Below are positions 20,080 through 30,861 of a stretch of DNA of 64,000 nt, one piece after another. Location: assembly GCA_947464185.1 (NCBI GenBank), contig CANHVY010000021.1, forward strand, positions 1-64,000, in the 5' to 3' direction. Made by a program: the position numbers and the translations under genes. The notes under the pieces were generated by a model, which saw nothing but the letters and a program-made list of their open reading frames with translations, was not told where the DNA came from and made no database searches. The DNA comes from Burkholderiales bacterium (GTDB taxonomy: Bacteria > Pseudomonadota > Gammaproteobacteria > Burkholderiales > Burkholderiaceae_C). Position 1 is the stretch's first letter. Each line of letters starts with the position of its first letter.

Positions 20080-20122
20080 GGGTTTGTGCCTTGTTGAGGA
20101 AGATCGGGAAAGAGCAGTGGGG

Positions 20123-20584
20123 TCAGTCGGAGGCGTTCAGTCGCTGGATGCGCCGGCCATCGGCCGCAGGCAGGCCGCGCATGGTCTTGAAGGTGCCGGT
20201 GGAATGGCCCACCAGTTCGCCACGGTGGTTCACCACGCTGGCCTCGCAGAAGCTCAGGGAAGCCGTGCGGTGCAGACGGCGGCCCGTGCCCACCAGTCGG
20301 CCTTCGCCCGGGCGCATGAAGCTGGTCTTCATTTCGATGGTCACCACGCCGGGCAACACGTCGCCGCCCGGCTCCAGCGGGCTGCGCGCGGCATGCGCCA
20401 TGGCAATGTCCATCAAGGTCATCAGCAGGCCCCCGTGGGCCACGCCCCAGGAGTTGGTCAGCTCGTCACGCACCTCGATGGCAATCTCACCCAAACCGGG
20501 CTCCACGCGCAGCAACTCAAAACCCAAATGCTCGATGAAGGGAATGCGGACGAGGAAGTCCATGGGCGGCCGGGCTGCGGACAT
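20123..20584 (-). CDS. PaaI-like hotdog thioesterase
   Basis: 153 aa; NSWGVAHGGLLMTLMDIAMAHAARS. Confidence 0.85.
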   Translation of the reverse strand: MSAARPPMDFLVRIPFIEHLGFELLRVEPGLGEIAIEVRDELTNSWGVAHGGLLMTLMDIAMAHAARSPLEPGGDVLPGVVTIEMKTSFMRPGEGRLVGTGRRLHRTASLSFCEASVVNHRGELVGHSTGTFKTMRGLPAADGRRIQRLNASD

Positions 20585-21372
20585 CAGCCGTTGTGCACGG
20601 CACTGACGCCGCCGTCCACCGCCAGGATCTGCCCGGTGATGTGCTTGCCGGCGGCGCTGGCGAACAGCAGCACGGCACCCTTGAGGTCGTCATCATCGCC
20701 AATGCGGCGCAGCGGCGACATGGAGGCCAGGTTGTCGGCACCGAACTCGGCCAGGGTGGCACGCGTCATCTTGCTGGGGAAGAAGCCCGGCGCCAGCGCG
20801 TTGACCGTGATGCCGTAAGGCCCCCACTCGCCGGCCAGCGTGCGGGTGAAATTGACGGCCGCACCCTTGCTGGTGCCGTAGGCGATGAACTTCATCTGCA
20901 GCGAACCGGCCAGCCCGGCAATCGAGGCGACGTTGATGATGCGCCCGCTGCGGTTGGGGATCATGCTGGCCTTGGCCACCGCCTGCGCAAACAGGAACAG
21001 GCTGCGCACGTTCAGATTCATCACCTTGTCCCAGGCCTCCAAGGGGTGGTCCTCGGCCGCTGCCCCCCAAGTGGCGCCTGCGTTGTTGATGAGGATGTCG
21101 ATGCGGCCGAAGCGCTCCATCGTCTCGTCCACCACGCGCTGGATCTGCGCGGGGTCGCTGGCGTCGGCGGCGATCCAGCGGGCGTCGATGCCCTTGGCCT
21201 GCAGGTCGGCCACGGCCTCTTCCAGGTCAGCTGCCTTGCGCGAGGTCAGCATGATCTTGGCGCCGGCCTCGCCCAAGGCCTCGGCCATCTGCAGGCCCAA
21301 CCCACGGGAGCCGCCGGTCACCAATGCAAAGCGGCCGCTGAGATCGAAGAGTTGCTGGACGGGAGTGCTCAT
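20584..21372 (-). CDS. SDR family oxidoreductase
   Basis: FALVTGGSRGLGLQMAEALGEAG; NNAG; AYGTSKGAAVNFTRTLAGEWG. Confidence 0.92.
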   Translation of the reverse strand: MSTPVQQLFDLSGRFALVTGGSRGLGLQMAEALGEAGAKIMLTSRKAADLEEAVADLQAKGIDARWIAADASDPAQIQRVVDETMERFGRIDILINNAGATWGAAAEDHPLEAWDKVMNLNVRSLFLFAQAVAKASMIPNRSGRIINVASIAGLAGSLQMKFIAYGTSKGAAVNFTRTLAGEWGPYGITVNALAPGFFPSKMTRATLAEFGADNLASMSPLRRIGDDDDLKGAVLLFASAAGKHITGQILAVDGGVSAVHNG

Positions 21373-21470
21373 GGGAAGTCCTGCTTCAGGCAAGGGGTGG
21401 AACGGAGGTCACGGACAAGCGTGGCGAGAGTGGGAAGAACTGGCGAGAAAGGAGCAAGGAGGGGCCGGGA

Positions 21471-23438
21471 TCAGAACCAGGCATCGTCCATGGTGCGGCA
21501 GACGGCCTCGCGCTCGGCCACGACTTTCAGCCACGCGTCGATGCGGGGCAATTCATAGGCGAAGTAGTAGCGCAGAGCGGCCAGCTTGCCTTGCGCAAAT
21601 GCGGTGTCGCCAGCTCGTCGGGCAGCCAGCGCCACATCCAGCCAGATCCAGCCCAGCACCACATGGCCGAAGGCCTGCAGATAGGGCGTGGCATTGGCCA
21701 GGGCCTCGGCGGGCACGCCTGTGGCCCAGGCCGACTTGGTGGCCGCACCCAGCTTTTGCAGTGCCGCCGCCAGTTCCGTGGCCTGAACCGCCAGGGCGGC
21801 ATCATGTCCGGCGCGCTCGATGGTGGCGTTCACGCGCGTGGCCAGCAGCTTCAAGCCCGCTCCGCCGTCCATCACCACCTTGCGGCCCAGCAGGTCCAGC
21901 GCCTGGATGCCGTGCGTGCCCTCGTGGATCATGTTCAGGCGGTTGTCGCGCCAGTACTGCTCCACCGGGAAGTCGCGCGTGTAACCGTAGCCACCGTGCA
22001 CCTGGATCGCCAGGGAGTTGGCCTCCAGGCACCACTCGCTGGGCCAGCTCTTGGCAATCGGTGTCAGCACTTCCAGCAGCAGCGCCGCTTCACCTGAGGC
22101 CGTGAGGCCGCTGGGCAGCACCGCGGCTTCATCGCCCGTGTGCTGCTCGTCCACCAGGCGCGCGCAGTACAGCTCCAGCGCCAGCGCCCCTTCGCAGTAA
22201 GCCTTCTGTGCCAGCAGCATGCGCTTGACGTCGGCGTGCTCGATGATGGGCACCTGCGGTTGGGTGGCGTCCTTCACCACCTTGGCGGCTGCGGCTGTGG
22301 AAGGCGCTTGCGCGGAGGCCGCGGCCCCTGCGGATGACAGTTGAGCAGAGGCACCCGCCCCCGCCACAGGTCGCCCTTGCGGGCGCTGGCGCGCATAGGC
22401 CAGCGAGGCCTCGTAGCCCGCCATGCCCAGCATGGCCGCGGCCATGCCGACGCCAATGCGGGCCTCGTTCATCATGTGGAACATGCAACGCAGGCCTTCG
22501 CCCGGGCGACCCGCCAGATAACCCACCGCGCCGGCACCTTGCCCGTCCAAGCCCGCGCCCACCGCTTGGCGCGGGCGGAAGCGCCCTTCGCCGAAGTTCA
22601 GCAGCGTGTTGGTGGTGCCGCGCCAGCCGCACTTGTGGTTCAGGCCGGCCAGCGCCACGTCGTTGCGCTCTCCCGTGAGACGCCCCTGCGCGTCCACCAT
22701 CTTCTTGGGCACGATGAACAGCGAGATGCCCCGCGTGCCCGGCACCAGTTGGCCATCCGGGCCGGGAATCTTGGCGAGCACCAGATGGATGATGTTTTCA
22801 GTGAGCTCGTGCTCGCCGGCGGAGATCCACATCTTGTTGCCGCGCAGGCGGTAGCGCGGGCCCAGCGGGTCGTCTTGCCAGGGCGCTGCAGCATCACCCT
22901 CAGCGCCCTCGTCCGGCACGGCACGCGTGACCACATCCGACAGGCTGGAGCCCGCCTGCGGCTCGCTCAGGCACATGGTGCCCGACCATCGGCCGGAGAA
23001 CTCGTTCAGCGCAAACACCTGCTTCTGCAAGGCCGTGCCGTGGGCCATCAGCAGATTGGCATTGCCCGTGGTGAGCATGCCCGCGCCGATGCTGACCGAG
23101 GCCTTGGCGAAGAAGGCATTGGCAGCGGACTCCACCGTGTAGGGCAGCTGCATGCCGCCGATCTCGGCGTCCTGCGCAGCCGACAGCATCCCGCTGGCAG
23201 CGTAGGCGTTCCACGCATCCTGCGTGGCCGCGGGCAGGATCACCTTTTCGCCGTCGAAGCGCGGCTCGTCGGTGTCCACCAGACGATTGAAGGGCGCGTA
23301 CTTCTCCCGCGCGATGCGCTCGCAGGTGTCCAGCACGGCGTCCACCGTCTCGCGGGAATGGTCAGCGAAGCGTTCGCGCTGGAACAACGACTGCACGCCC
23401 AGCCAATCGTGCAGCAGAAAGTCGACGGTGGATCGCAT
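21471..23438 (-). CDS. Acyl-CoA dehydrogenase (large form with C-terminal extension)
   Basis: MRSTVDFLLHDWLGVQSLFQRERFADHSRETVDAVLD...; MCLSEPQAGSSLSDV; QVHGGYGYTRDFPVEQYWRDNRLNMIHEGTHGIQALDLLGRK. Confidence 0.93.
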   Translation of the reverse strand: MRSTVDFLLHDWLGVQSLFQRERFADHSRETVDAVLDTCERIAREKYAPFNRLVDTDEPRFDGEKVILPAATQDAWNAYAASGMLSAAQDAEIGGMQLPYTVESAANAFFAKASVSIGAGMLTTGNANLLMAHGTALQKQVFALNEFSGRWSGTMCLSEPQAGSSLSDVVTRAVPDEGAEGDAAAPWQDDPLGPRYRLRGNKMWISAGEHELTENIIHLVLAKIPGPDGQLVPGTRGISLFIVPKKMVDAQGRLTGERNDVALAGLNHKCGWRGTTNTLLNFGEGRFRPRQAVGAGLDGQGAGAVGYLAGRPGEGLRCMFHMMNEARIGVGMAAAMLGMAGYEASLAYARQRPQGRPVAGAGASAQLSSAGAAASAQAPSTAAAAKVVKDATQPQVPIIEHADVKRMLLAQKAYCEGALALELYCARLVDEQHTGDEAAVLPSGLTASGEAALLLEVLTPIAKSWPSEWCLEANSLAIQVHGGYGYTRDFPVEQYWRDNRLNMIHEGTHGIQALDLLGRKVVMDGGAGLKLLATRVNATIERAGHDAALAVQATELAAALQKLGAATKSAWATGVPAEALANATPYLQAFGHVVLGWIWLDVALAARRAGDTAFAQGKLAALRYYFAYELPRIDAWLKVVAEREAVCRTMDDAWF

Positions 23439-23473
23439 GACAGGCCTGGACCTCGCAAGCGCCTCAGGTGGCG

Positions 23474-24649
23474 TCAGAGCACCTCGAACACACCAGCCGC
23501 GCCCATGCCGCCGCCCACGCACATGGTGACGCACACGCGCTTGGCGCCGCGGCGCCGGCCCTCGATCAGGGCGTGGCCGGTCAGGCGCTGGCCGCTCATG
23601 CCGTAGGGGTGGCCCACGGCGATGGCGCCGCCGTTGACATTCAGACGCTCCATGGGGATGCCCAGGCGGTCGGCGCTGTACAGCACCTGCACCGCGAAGG
23701 CCTCGTTCAGCTCCCACAAGTCGATGTCCTCGACCTTCAGGCCCAGGCGGGCCAACACCTTGGGCACCGCGAACACGGGGCCGATGCCCATCTCGTCAGG
23801 CTCGCAACCGGCCACCGCAAACCCGAGGAAGCGGCCCAGGGGCTTCAGGCCCTTCTGTTCGGCGTAGGTCTCGCTGACCACCACGCACGCACCGGCGCCG
23901 TCGCTGAACTGGCTGGCATTGCCAGCGGTGACCACACCGCCCGGCACCGCTGTGCGGATGCCCTGGATGTTCTCGTACGCGGTACCCGGGCGCAGGCCTT
24001 CGTCGGCGCTGATGGTCACCTGCTTGCTGCGCATGCCCATGACCGGGTCGGCCACGCCGGCGGTGACGGTGCAGGCCACGATCTCGTCGCGCGTCAGGCC
24101 CTGCTCGGCGGCGGCGCAGGCTTTCTGCTGGCTCTCGGCGCCGTAGCGGTCTTGCCGCTCCTTGGAGACGCCGTAGCGCTTGGCCACCATCTCGGCGGTC
24201 TGCAGCATGGGCCAGTAGATCTCCGGCTTGTGCTGCTCCAGCCAGGGGTCCTTGAACATGTGCATGTTCATCTCCTGCTGCACGCAGGAAATGCTTTCCA
24301 CACCGCCGGCCACGTAGAGGTCGCCCTCGCCCGCCATCACGCGCTGCGCGGCCATGGCGATGGTCTGCAGGCCGCTGGAGCAGAAGCGGTTGACCGTGGC
24401 CCCGCCCACCGTGATGGGCAGCCCCGCGCGCAGCGCCGCCTGGCGCGCGATGTTCCAGCCGTTGGCCCCTTCCGGGTTGGCGCAGCCCATCAGCACGTCG
24501 TCGATGGCGGCCGGGTCCACCCCGGCGCGCTCGACCGCCGCCTGGATGGCCAGGCCGCCCAGGGTGGCGCCATGGGTCATGTTGAAAGCGCCCTTCCAGC
24601 TCTTGGCCAGAGGTGTGCGGGCGGTGGAGACGATGACGGCTCTTGTCAT
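23474..24649 (-). CDS. Acetyl-CoA C-acyltransferase (thiolase)
   Basis: 391 aa; [54 protein letters not shown]. Confidence 0.96.
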   Translation of the reverse strand: MTRAVIVSTARTPLAKSWKGAFNMTHGATLGGLAIQAAVERAGVDPAAIDDVLMGCANPEGANGWNIARQAALRAGLPITVGGATVNRFCSSGLQTIAMAAQRVMAGEGDLYVAGGVESISCVQQEMNMHMFKDPWLEQHKPEIYWPMLQTAEMVAKRYGVSKERQDRYGAESQQKACAAAEQGLTRDEIVACTVTAGVADPVMGMRSKQVTISADEGLRPGTAYENIQGIRTAVPGGVVTAGNASQFSDGAGACVVVSETYAEQKGLKPLGRFLGFAVAGCEPDEMGIGPVFAVPKVLARLGLKVEDIDLWELNEAFAVQVLYSADRLGIPMERLNVNGGAIAVGHPYGMSGQRLTGHALIEGRRRGAKRVCVTMCVGGGMGAAGVFEVL

Positions 24650-24712
24650 GGCAAGGTCTTTCGAAGTCTGCGGGTGTGTCGGACGCGGGCGGAGTGCTGA
24701 GGACGGGCCACT

Positions 24713-26806
24713 TCAGGTGAAGGACTTGCCTTCGGCCACCAGTCGGGCCAGCAAGGGCGCGGGCTGCCAGAAGCTGGCGTCGTCGTGGGGGTTCTGAGCA
24801 AAGCGCTTCATCGATTGGGCCACGTTGAACAGGCCCTGCTGGTCGGCATAGCACATGGGGCCACCGCGCCACAGCGGGAAGCCGTAGCCCGTGAGGTAGA
24901 CCATGTCGATGTCGCTGGCCTTGCTGGCGATGCCTTCTTCCAGGATCTTGGCCGCCTCGTTCACCAGGGAGTACACCAGGCGCTGCACGATCTCCTCATC
25001 CGAGATCTTGCGCGGCTTGATGCCCAGCGTGTTGCGGTGTTCCTCCACCATCTTCACCACCACGTCAGAGGGCATGGCGTCGCGCTTGCCGGGGGCGTAG
25101 TCGTACCAGCCGGCACCGGTCTTCTGGCCGAAGCGGCCCATCTCGCACAGCAGGTCGGCGGTCTTGCTGTAGCGCAGGTCAGGCTTTTCCACGTAGCGGC
25201 GCTTGCGGATGGCCCAGCCGATGTCGTTGCCCGCCAGGTCGCCCATGCGGAACGGACCCATGGCAAAGCCGAACTTCTCGATGGCGCGGTCCACCTGGGC
25301 GGGCGTGCAGCCCTCCTCCAGGAGGAACCCCGCCTGGCGGCTGTACTGCTCGATCATGCGGTTGCCGATGAAGCCGTCGCACACGCCCGAGACCACCGCG
25401 GTCTTGCGGATCTTCTTGGCCACGCCCATCACGGTGGCCAGCACGTCCTTGGCGGTCTTCTCGCCGCGCACCACCTCCAGCAGCTTCATCACGTTGGCGG
25501 GGCTGAAGAAGTGCATGCCCACCACGTCCTGCGGCCGCTGGGTGAAGGAGGCAATGCGGTTGACGTCCAGGGTGGAGGTGTTGGAGGCCAGGATGGCACC
25601 GGGCTTCATCACGGCGTCGAGTTGCTTGAACACCGCCTCCTTGACACCGATCTCCTCGAACACGGCCTCGATGACCAGATCGGCCTGGGCGATGTCGGCG
25701 TAGCTCAGCGTGGTGGACAGCAGGGCCATGCGCTGCTCGTACTTGTCCGCCTTCAGCTTGCCCTTCTTGACCTGGGCCTCGTAGTTCTTGCGGATCGTGG
25801 CCACGCCGCGGTCCAGCGCTTCCTGCTGGGTTTCCAGGATCGTCACCGGCACGCCAGCGTTGAGGAAGTTCATGCTGATGCCGCCGCCCATGGTGCCGGC
25901 GCCGATCACCGCCACCCGAGCGATGGGACGCACGGGCGTGTCCTCGGGCACGTCCGGGATCTTGCTGGCGGCACGTTCGCCAAAGAAGGCGTGACGCAAA
26001 GCCTTGCACTCGGGCGTGAGCATCAGCGCGAGGAAGATCTCGCGCTCCACGACCATGGCATCGTCGAACTTGCGCTTGACGGCAGCCTCCACCGCGTCCA
26101 CGCACTTCGCGGGCGCCGGGAAGTTCTTGGCCACCGCCTTGGCGGTGTTGCGTGCGAACTGGAAATAGGCGTCGGCATTCGGGTGCTGGCAAGGCAAGTC
26201 CCGCACACGCTTGAGCGGGCGGACATCGGCCACCTCGCGGGCAAAGGCACAGGCGCCGTCCAGCAGATCGCCGTCGATCATGCGGTCGATCAGCAACTGG
26301 CCCGGCAGACCCGCCAGGACTTCACTCTTGACCGGGTCACCGCCCACGATCATGTTCAGCGCGGTCTCCACCCCCAGCACGCGCGGCAGGCGCTGCGTGC
26401 CGCCGGCGCCGGGAACGAGGCCGATCTTCACCTCGGGCAAGGCGATGTTGGTGCCCGGCGCTGCCACGCGGTAATGGCAGCCCAGCGCCAGTTCCAGCCC
26501 GCCACCCATGCACACCGTGTGCAGGGCCGCGATCACCGGCTTGGGCGAGGACTCCATCAGCTTGATCAACGACAGCAGATTGGGCTCTGCCAGGGACTTG
26601 GGCGAACCGAACTCGCGGATGTCGGCGCCGCCCGAGAAGGCCTTGCCGGCACCCGTGATGACGATGGCCTTGACCGCGGCGTCTGCCCAAGCCTGCTCCA
26701 CGCCCGCGGCCACGCCCTGGCGCGTCTCCAGGCCAAGGCCGTTGACGGGAGGGTTGTCCAGCGTGACGATGGCGACATCGCCGCGAACTTCATATCTCGC
26801 ACCCAT
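24713..26806 (-). CDS. 3-hydroxyacyl-CoA dehydrogenase/enoyl-CoA hydratase (FadJ/FadB-like)
   Basis: 697 aa; enoyl-CoA hydratase N-term ([15 protein letters not shown]), [17 protein letters not shown] Rossmann. Confidence 0.96.
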   Translation of the reverse strand: MGARYEVRGDVAIVTLDNPPVNGLGLETRQGVAAGVEQAWADAAVKAIVITGAGKAFSGGADIREFGSPKSLAEPNLLSLIKLMESSPKPVIAALHTVCMGGGLELALGCHYRVAAPGTNIALPEVKIGLVPGAGGTQRLPRVLGVETALNMIVGGDPVKSEVLAGLPGQLLIDRMIDGDLLDGACAFAREVADVRPLKRVRDLPCQHPNADAYFQFARNTAKAVAKNFPAPAKCVDAVEAAVKRKFDDAMVVEREIFLALMLTPECKALRHAFFGERAASKIPDVPEDTPVRPIARVAVIGAGTMGGGISMNFLNAGVPVTILETQQEALDRGVATIRKNYEAQVKKGKLKADKYEQRMALLSTTLSYADIAQADLVIEAVFEEIGVKEAVFKQLDAVMKPGAILASNTSTLDVNRIASFTQRPQDVVGMHFFSPANVMKLLEVVRGEKTAKDVLATVMGVAKKIRKTAVVSGVCDGFIGNRMIEQYSRQAGFLLEEGCTPAQVDRAIEKFGFAMGPFRMGDLAGNDIGWAIRKRRYVEKPDLRYSKTADLLCEMGRFGQKTGAGWYDYAPGKRDAMPSDVVVKMVEEHRNTLGIKPRKISDEEIVQRLVYSLVNEAAKILEEGIASKASDIDMVYLTGYGFPLWRGGPMCYADQQGLFNVAQSMKRFAQNPHDDASFWQPAPLLARLVAEGKSFT

Positions 26807-26862
26807 GGGGTCTTCTCCTGGAGGTCAAAGAGGCGTCCTGAAGGACTGTGAAACACAAAATA

Positions 26863-26874
26863 GAACGATCGTTC
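26863..26874. promoter_or_regulatory. Perfect 12-bp palindrome GAACGATCGTTC upstream of fadJ-like gene (TetR-type operator candidate)
   Basis: Symmetric site about 57 bp upstream of the ATG at 26806. Confidence 0.55.
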
Positions 26875-26955
26875 GATTCTAAGGGCAGCGTCGACGCGGC
26901 CCCGTCGCCGCCGGGCCAGGAGCCCGGGCTGCACCCGCAATACCGCGCGTGCGCG

Positions 26956-27651
26956 TCAGACTTCCAGCCACTCCTTGCGCACGGCCGCATCGCGTCGCAG
27001 GTCTTCGGGCGTGCCTTCGAACACGATCTGCCCGTGCCCCATCACCAGGCAGCGGTCGGCAACTTCCAGCGCGATGGTCAGCTTCTGCTCCACCAGCAGG
27101 ACGCCTATGCCGCGCGCCTTCAGCGCCCGCAGGTACTGCGCCACCTGTTCGATGATCTTGGGCGCCAGGCCTTCGGTGGGCTCGTCGATCATGATCAGGT
27201 CAGGGTCCCCCATCAGGGTGCGGCACAGGGTGAGCATCTGCTGCTCGCCGCCAGACAGCACCCCGGCTTCAGTGTGCTGGCGTTCCTTCAGGCGCGGGAA
27301 CAGGGCGTACATGTCGTCGAAGCTCCAGCGCGGCGCCTCGGCCCCGCGCTTTTGCCCCAGCATGAGGTTCTGGTGCACCGTCAAGGTGGGGAAGATGTCG
27401 CGGTTCTCGGGCACGTAGCCGATGCCGGCATGTGCGATCTCGAAGGCCTTGAGGCCCACCAGCTGCCGGCCCCGCCAGTCCACCGACCCTTCGGTGTGCA
27501 CCAGGCCCATGATGGCCTTGACCGTGGTCGAGCGGCCCGAGCCGTTGCGCCCCAACAGCGCGACGATCTCGCCCTCGCCGACGCTGAAACTCACGCCATG
27601 CAGGACATGGCTCTTGCCGTAGTAGGCATGGACGTCACGGAGCGCCAGCAT
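26956..27651 (-). CDS. livF: Branched-chain amino acid-type ABC transporter ATP-binding protein LivF (Walker A with Arg)
   Basis: 231 aa; LLGRNGSGRSTTVKAIMG, LSGGEQQMLTLCRTLMGDPDLIMIDEPTEGLAP. Confidence 0.92.
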   Translation of the reverse strand: MLALRDVHAYYGKSHVLHGVSFSVGEGEIVALLGRNGSGRSTTVKAIMGLVHTEGSVDWRGRQLVGLKAFEIAHAGIGYVPENRDIFPTLTVHQNLMLGQKRGAEAPRWSFDDMYALFPRLKERQHTEAGVLSGGEQQMLTLCRTLMGDPDLIMIDEPTEGLAPKIIEQVAQYLRALKARGIGVLLVEQKLTIALEVADRCLVMGHGQIVFEGTPEDLRRDAAVRKEWLEV

Positions 27652-27656
27652 GATGG

Positions 27657-28457
27657 TCAGTGCTCCTGGTCAGGCTGCGTCGCCCGGTCAGGGCCTTCGG
27701 CCTCATGGGCTGCCAGCACGGAACCCAGGTAAGCCTCCTGCACGCGCGGGTCGGCACGCACCTTGTCGGGCGTGTCAAAGGCGATCACTTCACCGTACAC
27801 CAGCACGGCGATGCGGTCGGCCAGGCCGAAGACCACGCCCATGTCGTGTTCGACCGTCAGCAGGGTGCGGCCCACCGTCACCTCACGGATCAATTCAACG
27901 AAGCGCGTGGTCTCGGCGCGGCTCATGCCGGCGGTGGGCTCGTCCAGCAGGATCACCTGCGCGCCGCCCGCAATGGTGATGCCGATCTCCAGAGCCCGTT
28001 GCTCGGCGTAGGTCAGGTTCACGGCCAGCACGTCGCGCCGGCGGTCCAGACGGATCATGGCCAGCACCTGCTCTGCGCGCTCGTTGGCGTCACGCAGATT
28101 GCTCAGGAACTTCCAGAAGGCGTAGCGGTAACCCAGGCTCCACAGAACGGCACAACGCAGGTTCTCGAAGACCGACAGGTTGTTGAACAGGTTGCTCACC
28201 TGAAAGCTGCGCGCCAGGCCCAGGCGGTTGATCTCGTAGGGTTTGAGGCCGTCGATCTTGCGCCCGTTGAGCAGGATGTCACCCGACGAGGCACCGATGC
28301 GCCCGCTGATCAGGTTGAACAAGGTGCTCTTGCCCGCACCGTTGGGACCGATGATGGCCACCCGTTCGCCAGGAGCGACCGACAGGCTGGTCCCCCGGAT
28401 GATCTCGGTCTTGCCGAAGCGCTTGTGGACGTTGCGCAGTTCCACCGCCGCCGTCAT
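27657..28457 (-). CDS. livG: ABC transporter ATP-binding protein LivG
   Basis: MTAAVELRNVHKRFGKTEIIRG; IIGPNGAGKSTLFNLISG; ATG at 28457. Confidence 0.93.
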   Translation of the reverse strand: MTAAVELRNVHKRFGKTEIIRGTSLSVAPGERVAIIGPNGAGKSTLFNLISGRIGASSGDILLNGRKIDGLKPYEINRLGLARSFQVSNLFNNLSVFENLRCAVLWSLGYRYAFWKFLSNLRDANERAEQVLAMIRLDRRRDVLAVNLTYAEQRALEIGITIAGGAQVILLDEPTAGMSRAETTRFVELIREVTVGRTLLTVEHDMGVVFGLADRIAVLVYGEVIAFDTPDKVRADPRVQEAYLGSVLAAHEAEGPDRATQPDQEH

Positions 28458-29749
28458 GAGGACTCCACACTTCGTTGGGCGGTCTCGATGTCCTGCTGGA
28501 TCGCGGACCATCGCCGGGCGAAGGGGCGTCGCACCCACTCCAGCAAGGCCACGCCGGTGGCCAGCACGGCCCAGGCCACCGCCCAGTGCAGCGCGCTGCG
28601 CACACTCAGCTGCAGGCCCAGGTAGCTCAGATCAGGGCCGGCCGTGTCGTTCAGCTGCAGGTGGTACACCATCTCCACGACGGCGCCAGCGCCCAGCAAC
28701 ACCACGAGCAGCGCAGCGCCCAGGCCGGCGTAGGTGGGCAGCAGTTCGCGCAGCCGGCCGAAGGCGGCCACCCTCAGGTTCATCATGATGAGGCTGGCCA
28801 CGCCACCGGGCGCGTACATCACCATGAGCAGGAAGATCAGGCCGAGGTAGAGCAACCAGGCCTTGGTGATCTCCGACAACAGCACGCCCGCCAGCACCAT
28901 CAACACCGCGCCGATGATCGGCCCGAAGAAGAAAGTGGCACCGCCCAGGAAAGTGAACAGGAGATAGGCACCTGAGCGCGCCGCGCCCACCACCTCGGCC
29001 GTGGCAATCTCGAACTGCAGCGCGTACATGCCACCGGCCACCCCTGCAAAGAAGCCGGCCATGATGAAGGACAGATAGCGCACGCGCTGGGTGCTGTAGC
29101 CGACGAACTCCACGCGCTCGGGGTTGTCGCGCACGGCGTTGAGCATGCGCCCCAGCGGCGTGCGGGTGAAGGCGAACATGGCAGCCGTGCACACAAAGGT
29201 GTACACAGCCAGCAGGTAGTACACCTGAATGGGCGGCCCGAAGGTGATGCCCAGGAAGGGCTTGCCGGCGGTGCGGTTGCCTGACACGCCGCCCTCGCCA
29301 CCGAAGAACTCCGGCACCATCAAGGCCATGGCGAACACCAGTTCGGCAATGCCCAGGGTGATCATGGCAAAGGGCGTGCCGGCCTTGCGGGTGGTGACGA
29401 AGCCCAGCAGGATGGCAAATCCCGCTCCGGCCAAGCCACCCACCAGAGGGATCAGGCTCACTGGCACCGACAGCCAGCCCTGCCCCACTTGGTTGAGTGC
29501 ATGGATGGCCACGAAGGAGGCCAGACCGGTGTAGACCGCATGGCCGAAGCTGAGCATGCCGCCCTGGCCCAGCAGCATGTTGTAGGACAGGCAGGCCACG
29601 ATGGCAATACCGATCTGCGACAGGATGCTCAGGGCCAAACCGCCCGTTACAGCGAAAGGTGCCAACAGGAGCACCAGCGCAAAGCCGCCCCAGATGGTGA
29701 CCCGAACGCGCAATACAGCAGAGGGGTTCGAGGAGGTGGCCACGTTCAT
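28454..29749 (-). CDS. livM: ABC transporter permease LivM
   Basis: MNVATSSNPSAVLRVRVTIWGGFALVLLLAPF..., LGQGGMLSFGHAVYTGLASF. Confidence 0.92.
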   Translation of the reverse strand: MNVATSSNPSAVLRVRVTIWGGFALVLLLAPFAVTGGLALSILSQIGIAIVACLSYNMLLGQGGMLSFGHAVYTGLASFVAIHALNQVGQGWLSVPVSLIPLVGGLAGAGFAILLGFVTTRKAGTPFAMITLGIAELVFAMALMVPEFFGGEGGVSGNRTAGKPFLGITFGPPIQVYYLLAVYTFVCTAAMFAFTRTPLGRMLNAVRDNPERVEFVGYSTQRVRYLSFIMAGFFAGVAGGMYALQFEIATAEVVGAARSGAYLLFTFLGGATFFFGPIIGAVLMVLAGVLLSEITKAWLLYLGLIFLLMVMYAPGGVASLIMMNLRVAAFGRLRELLPTYAGLGAALLVVLLGAGAVVEMVYHLQLNDTAGPDLSYLGLQLSVRSALHWAVAWAVLATGVALLEWVRRPFARRWSAIQQDIETAQRSVESS

Positions 29750-30780
29750 CCCTCCCGCGTGCCCAGCAACCCTTTGGGCCTGAAGATCAGGATCAGCACC
29801 AGGAACAGGTACGGCAGGATGGGCGCCGCCTGCGCCAGCGTGAGCTTCATCAAGGTGTTGCCTGCCAGGGCCGGGCTCAGCGCCACCCCCAGCGCCGACA
29901 GCGCGGAGGCCAGGGAGTGGTCCAGCGCCACGGCAAAGGTCTGGATGATGCCGATGAGCAGCGACGCCACGAAGGCGCCGGCCAGTGAACCCATGCCCCC
30001 CACGACCACCACCACGAAGATCACGCTGCCGACCGTGGCCGCCATCGCGGGCTCGGTGACGAAGGTGCTGCCGCCGATCACCCCGGCCAGTCCAGCCAAG
30101 GCCGCACCGGCGCCAAAGACCAGCATGAACACACGCGGCACGTTGTGGCCCAGCGCCTCCACCATCTCGGGGTGCGTGAGCGCGCTCTGGATCACCAGGC
30201 CGATGCGGGTGCGGGTCAGCAAGAGCCACAGCGCAAGCAGCATCGCGAGGGCGACGACCATCATGAACCCCCGGGTGGCCGGAAACGGCGAGCAGGCCAC
30301 CCGAACAGCGGCATCGGCCGCCTGGCACAGAGCCGCTGGCGCGGCGCCTGCCACGATGCCCAGGCCGTCCACCGAAGAGTGCACCAGGGTGAACACCGGG
30401 CCGCGCAACACCTCGGGCGGCAGGAACTCCACCGAGGTGCGCCCCCAGACCAGTTGCACGACCTCAAGGATCACGTAGGACAGGCCGAAGGTGATGAGCA
30501 GTTCGGGCACATGGCCGAACTTGTGCACTTTGCGCAGAGCATGCCGCTCGAACAAGGCACCCAGAAGCCCGACCACGATGGGCGCGATCACCAGCGCCGG
30601 CCAGAAGCCCACCACCTTGGTCAGGCTGCTGGCCACGTAGGCCCCCACCATGTAGAAGCTGGCGTGTGCGAAGTTCAGCACCCCCATCATGCTGAAGATG
30701 AGGGTCAGGCCGGAACTGAGCATGAACAGCAGCAAGCCGTAGCTCAGGCCGTTCAGCAGGGAAACGGTGAAGAACTCCAT
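29746..30780 (-). CDS. livH: ABC transporter permease LivH
   Basis: 344 aa; LLNGLSYGLLLFMLSSGLTLIFSMMGVLNFAHASFYMVGAYV. Confidence 0.94.
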   Translation of the reverse strand: MEFFTVSLLNGLSYGLLLFMLSSGLTLIFSMMGVLNFAHASFYMVGAYVASSLTKVVGFWPALVIAPIVVGLLGALFERHALRKVHKFGHVPELLITFGLSYVILEVVQLVWGRTSVEFLPPEVLRGPVFTLVHSSVDGLGIVAGAAPAALCQAADAAVRVACSPFPATRGFMMVVALAMLLALWLLLTRTRIGLVIQSALTHPEMVEALGHNVPRVFMLVFGAGAALAGLAGVIGGSTFVTEPAMAATVGSVIFVVVVVGGMGSLAGAFVASLLIGIIQTFAVALDHSLASALSALGVALSPALAGNTLMKLTLAQAAPILPYLFLVLILIFRPKGLLGTREG

Positions 30781-30861
30781 CGCGCGTCATCAGGGGCGGC
30801 ACTCAACCGATCCGCCGGCCGGGCAAGGCCGGGGATGGCCGCGGGTCAGCCGCTCAAAGGC

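Noticed and set aside
26911-26927. CCGGGC-N5-GCCCGG hairpin after livF
   Set aside because: No U tract on the minus strand; not called a terminator.
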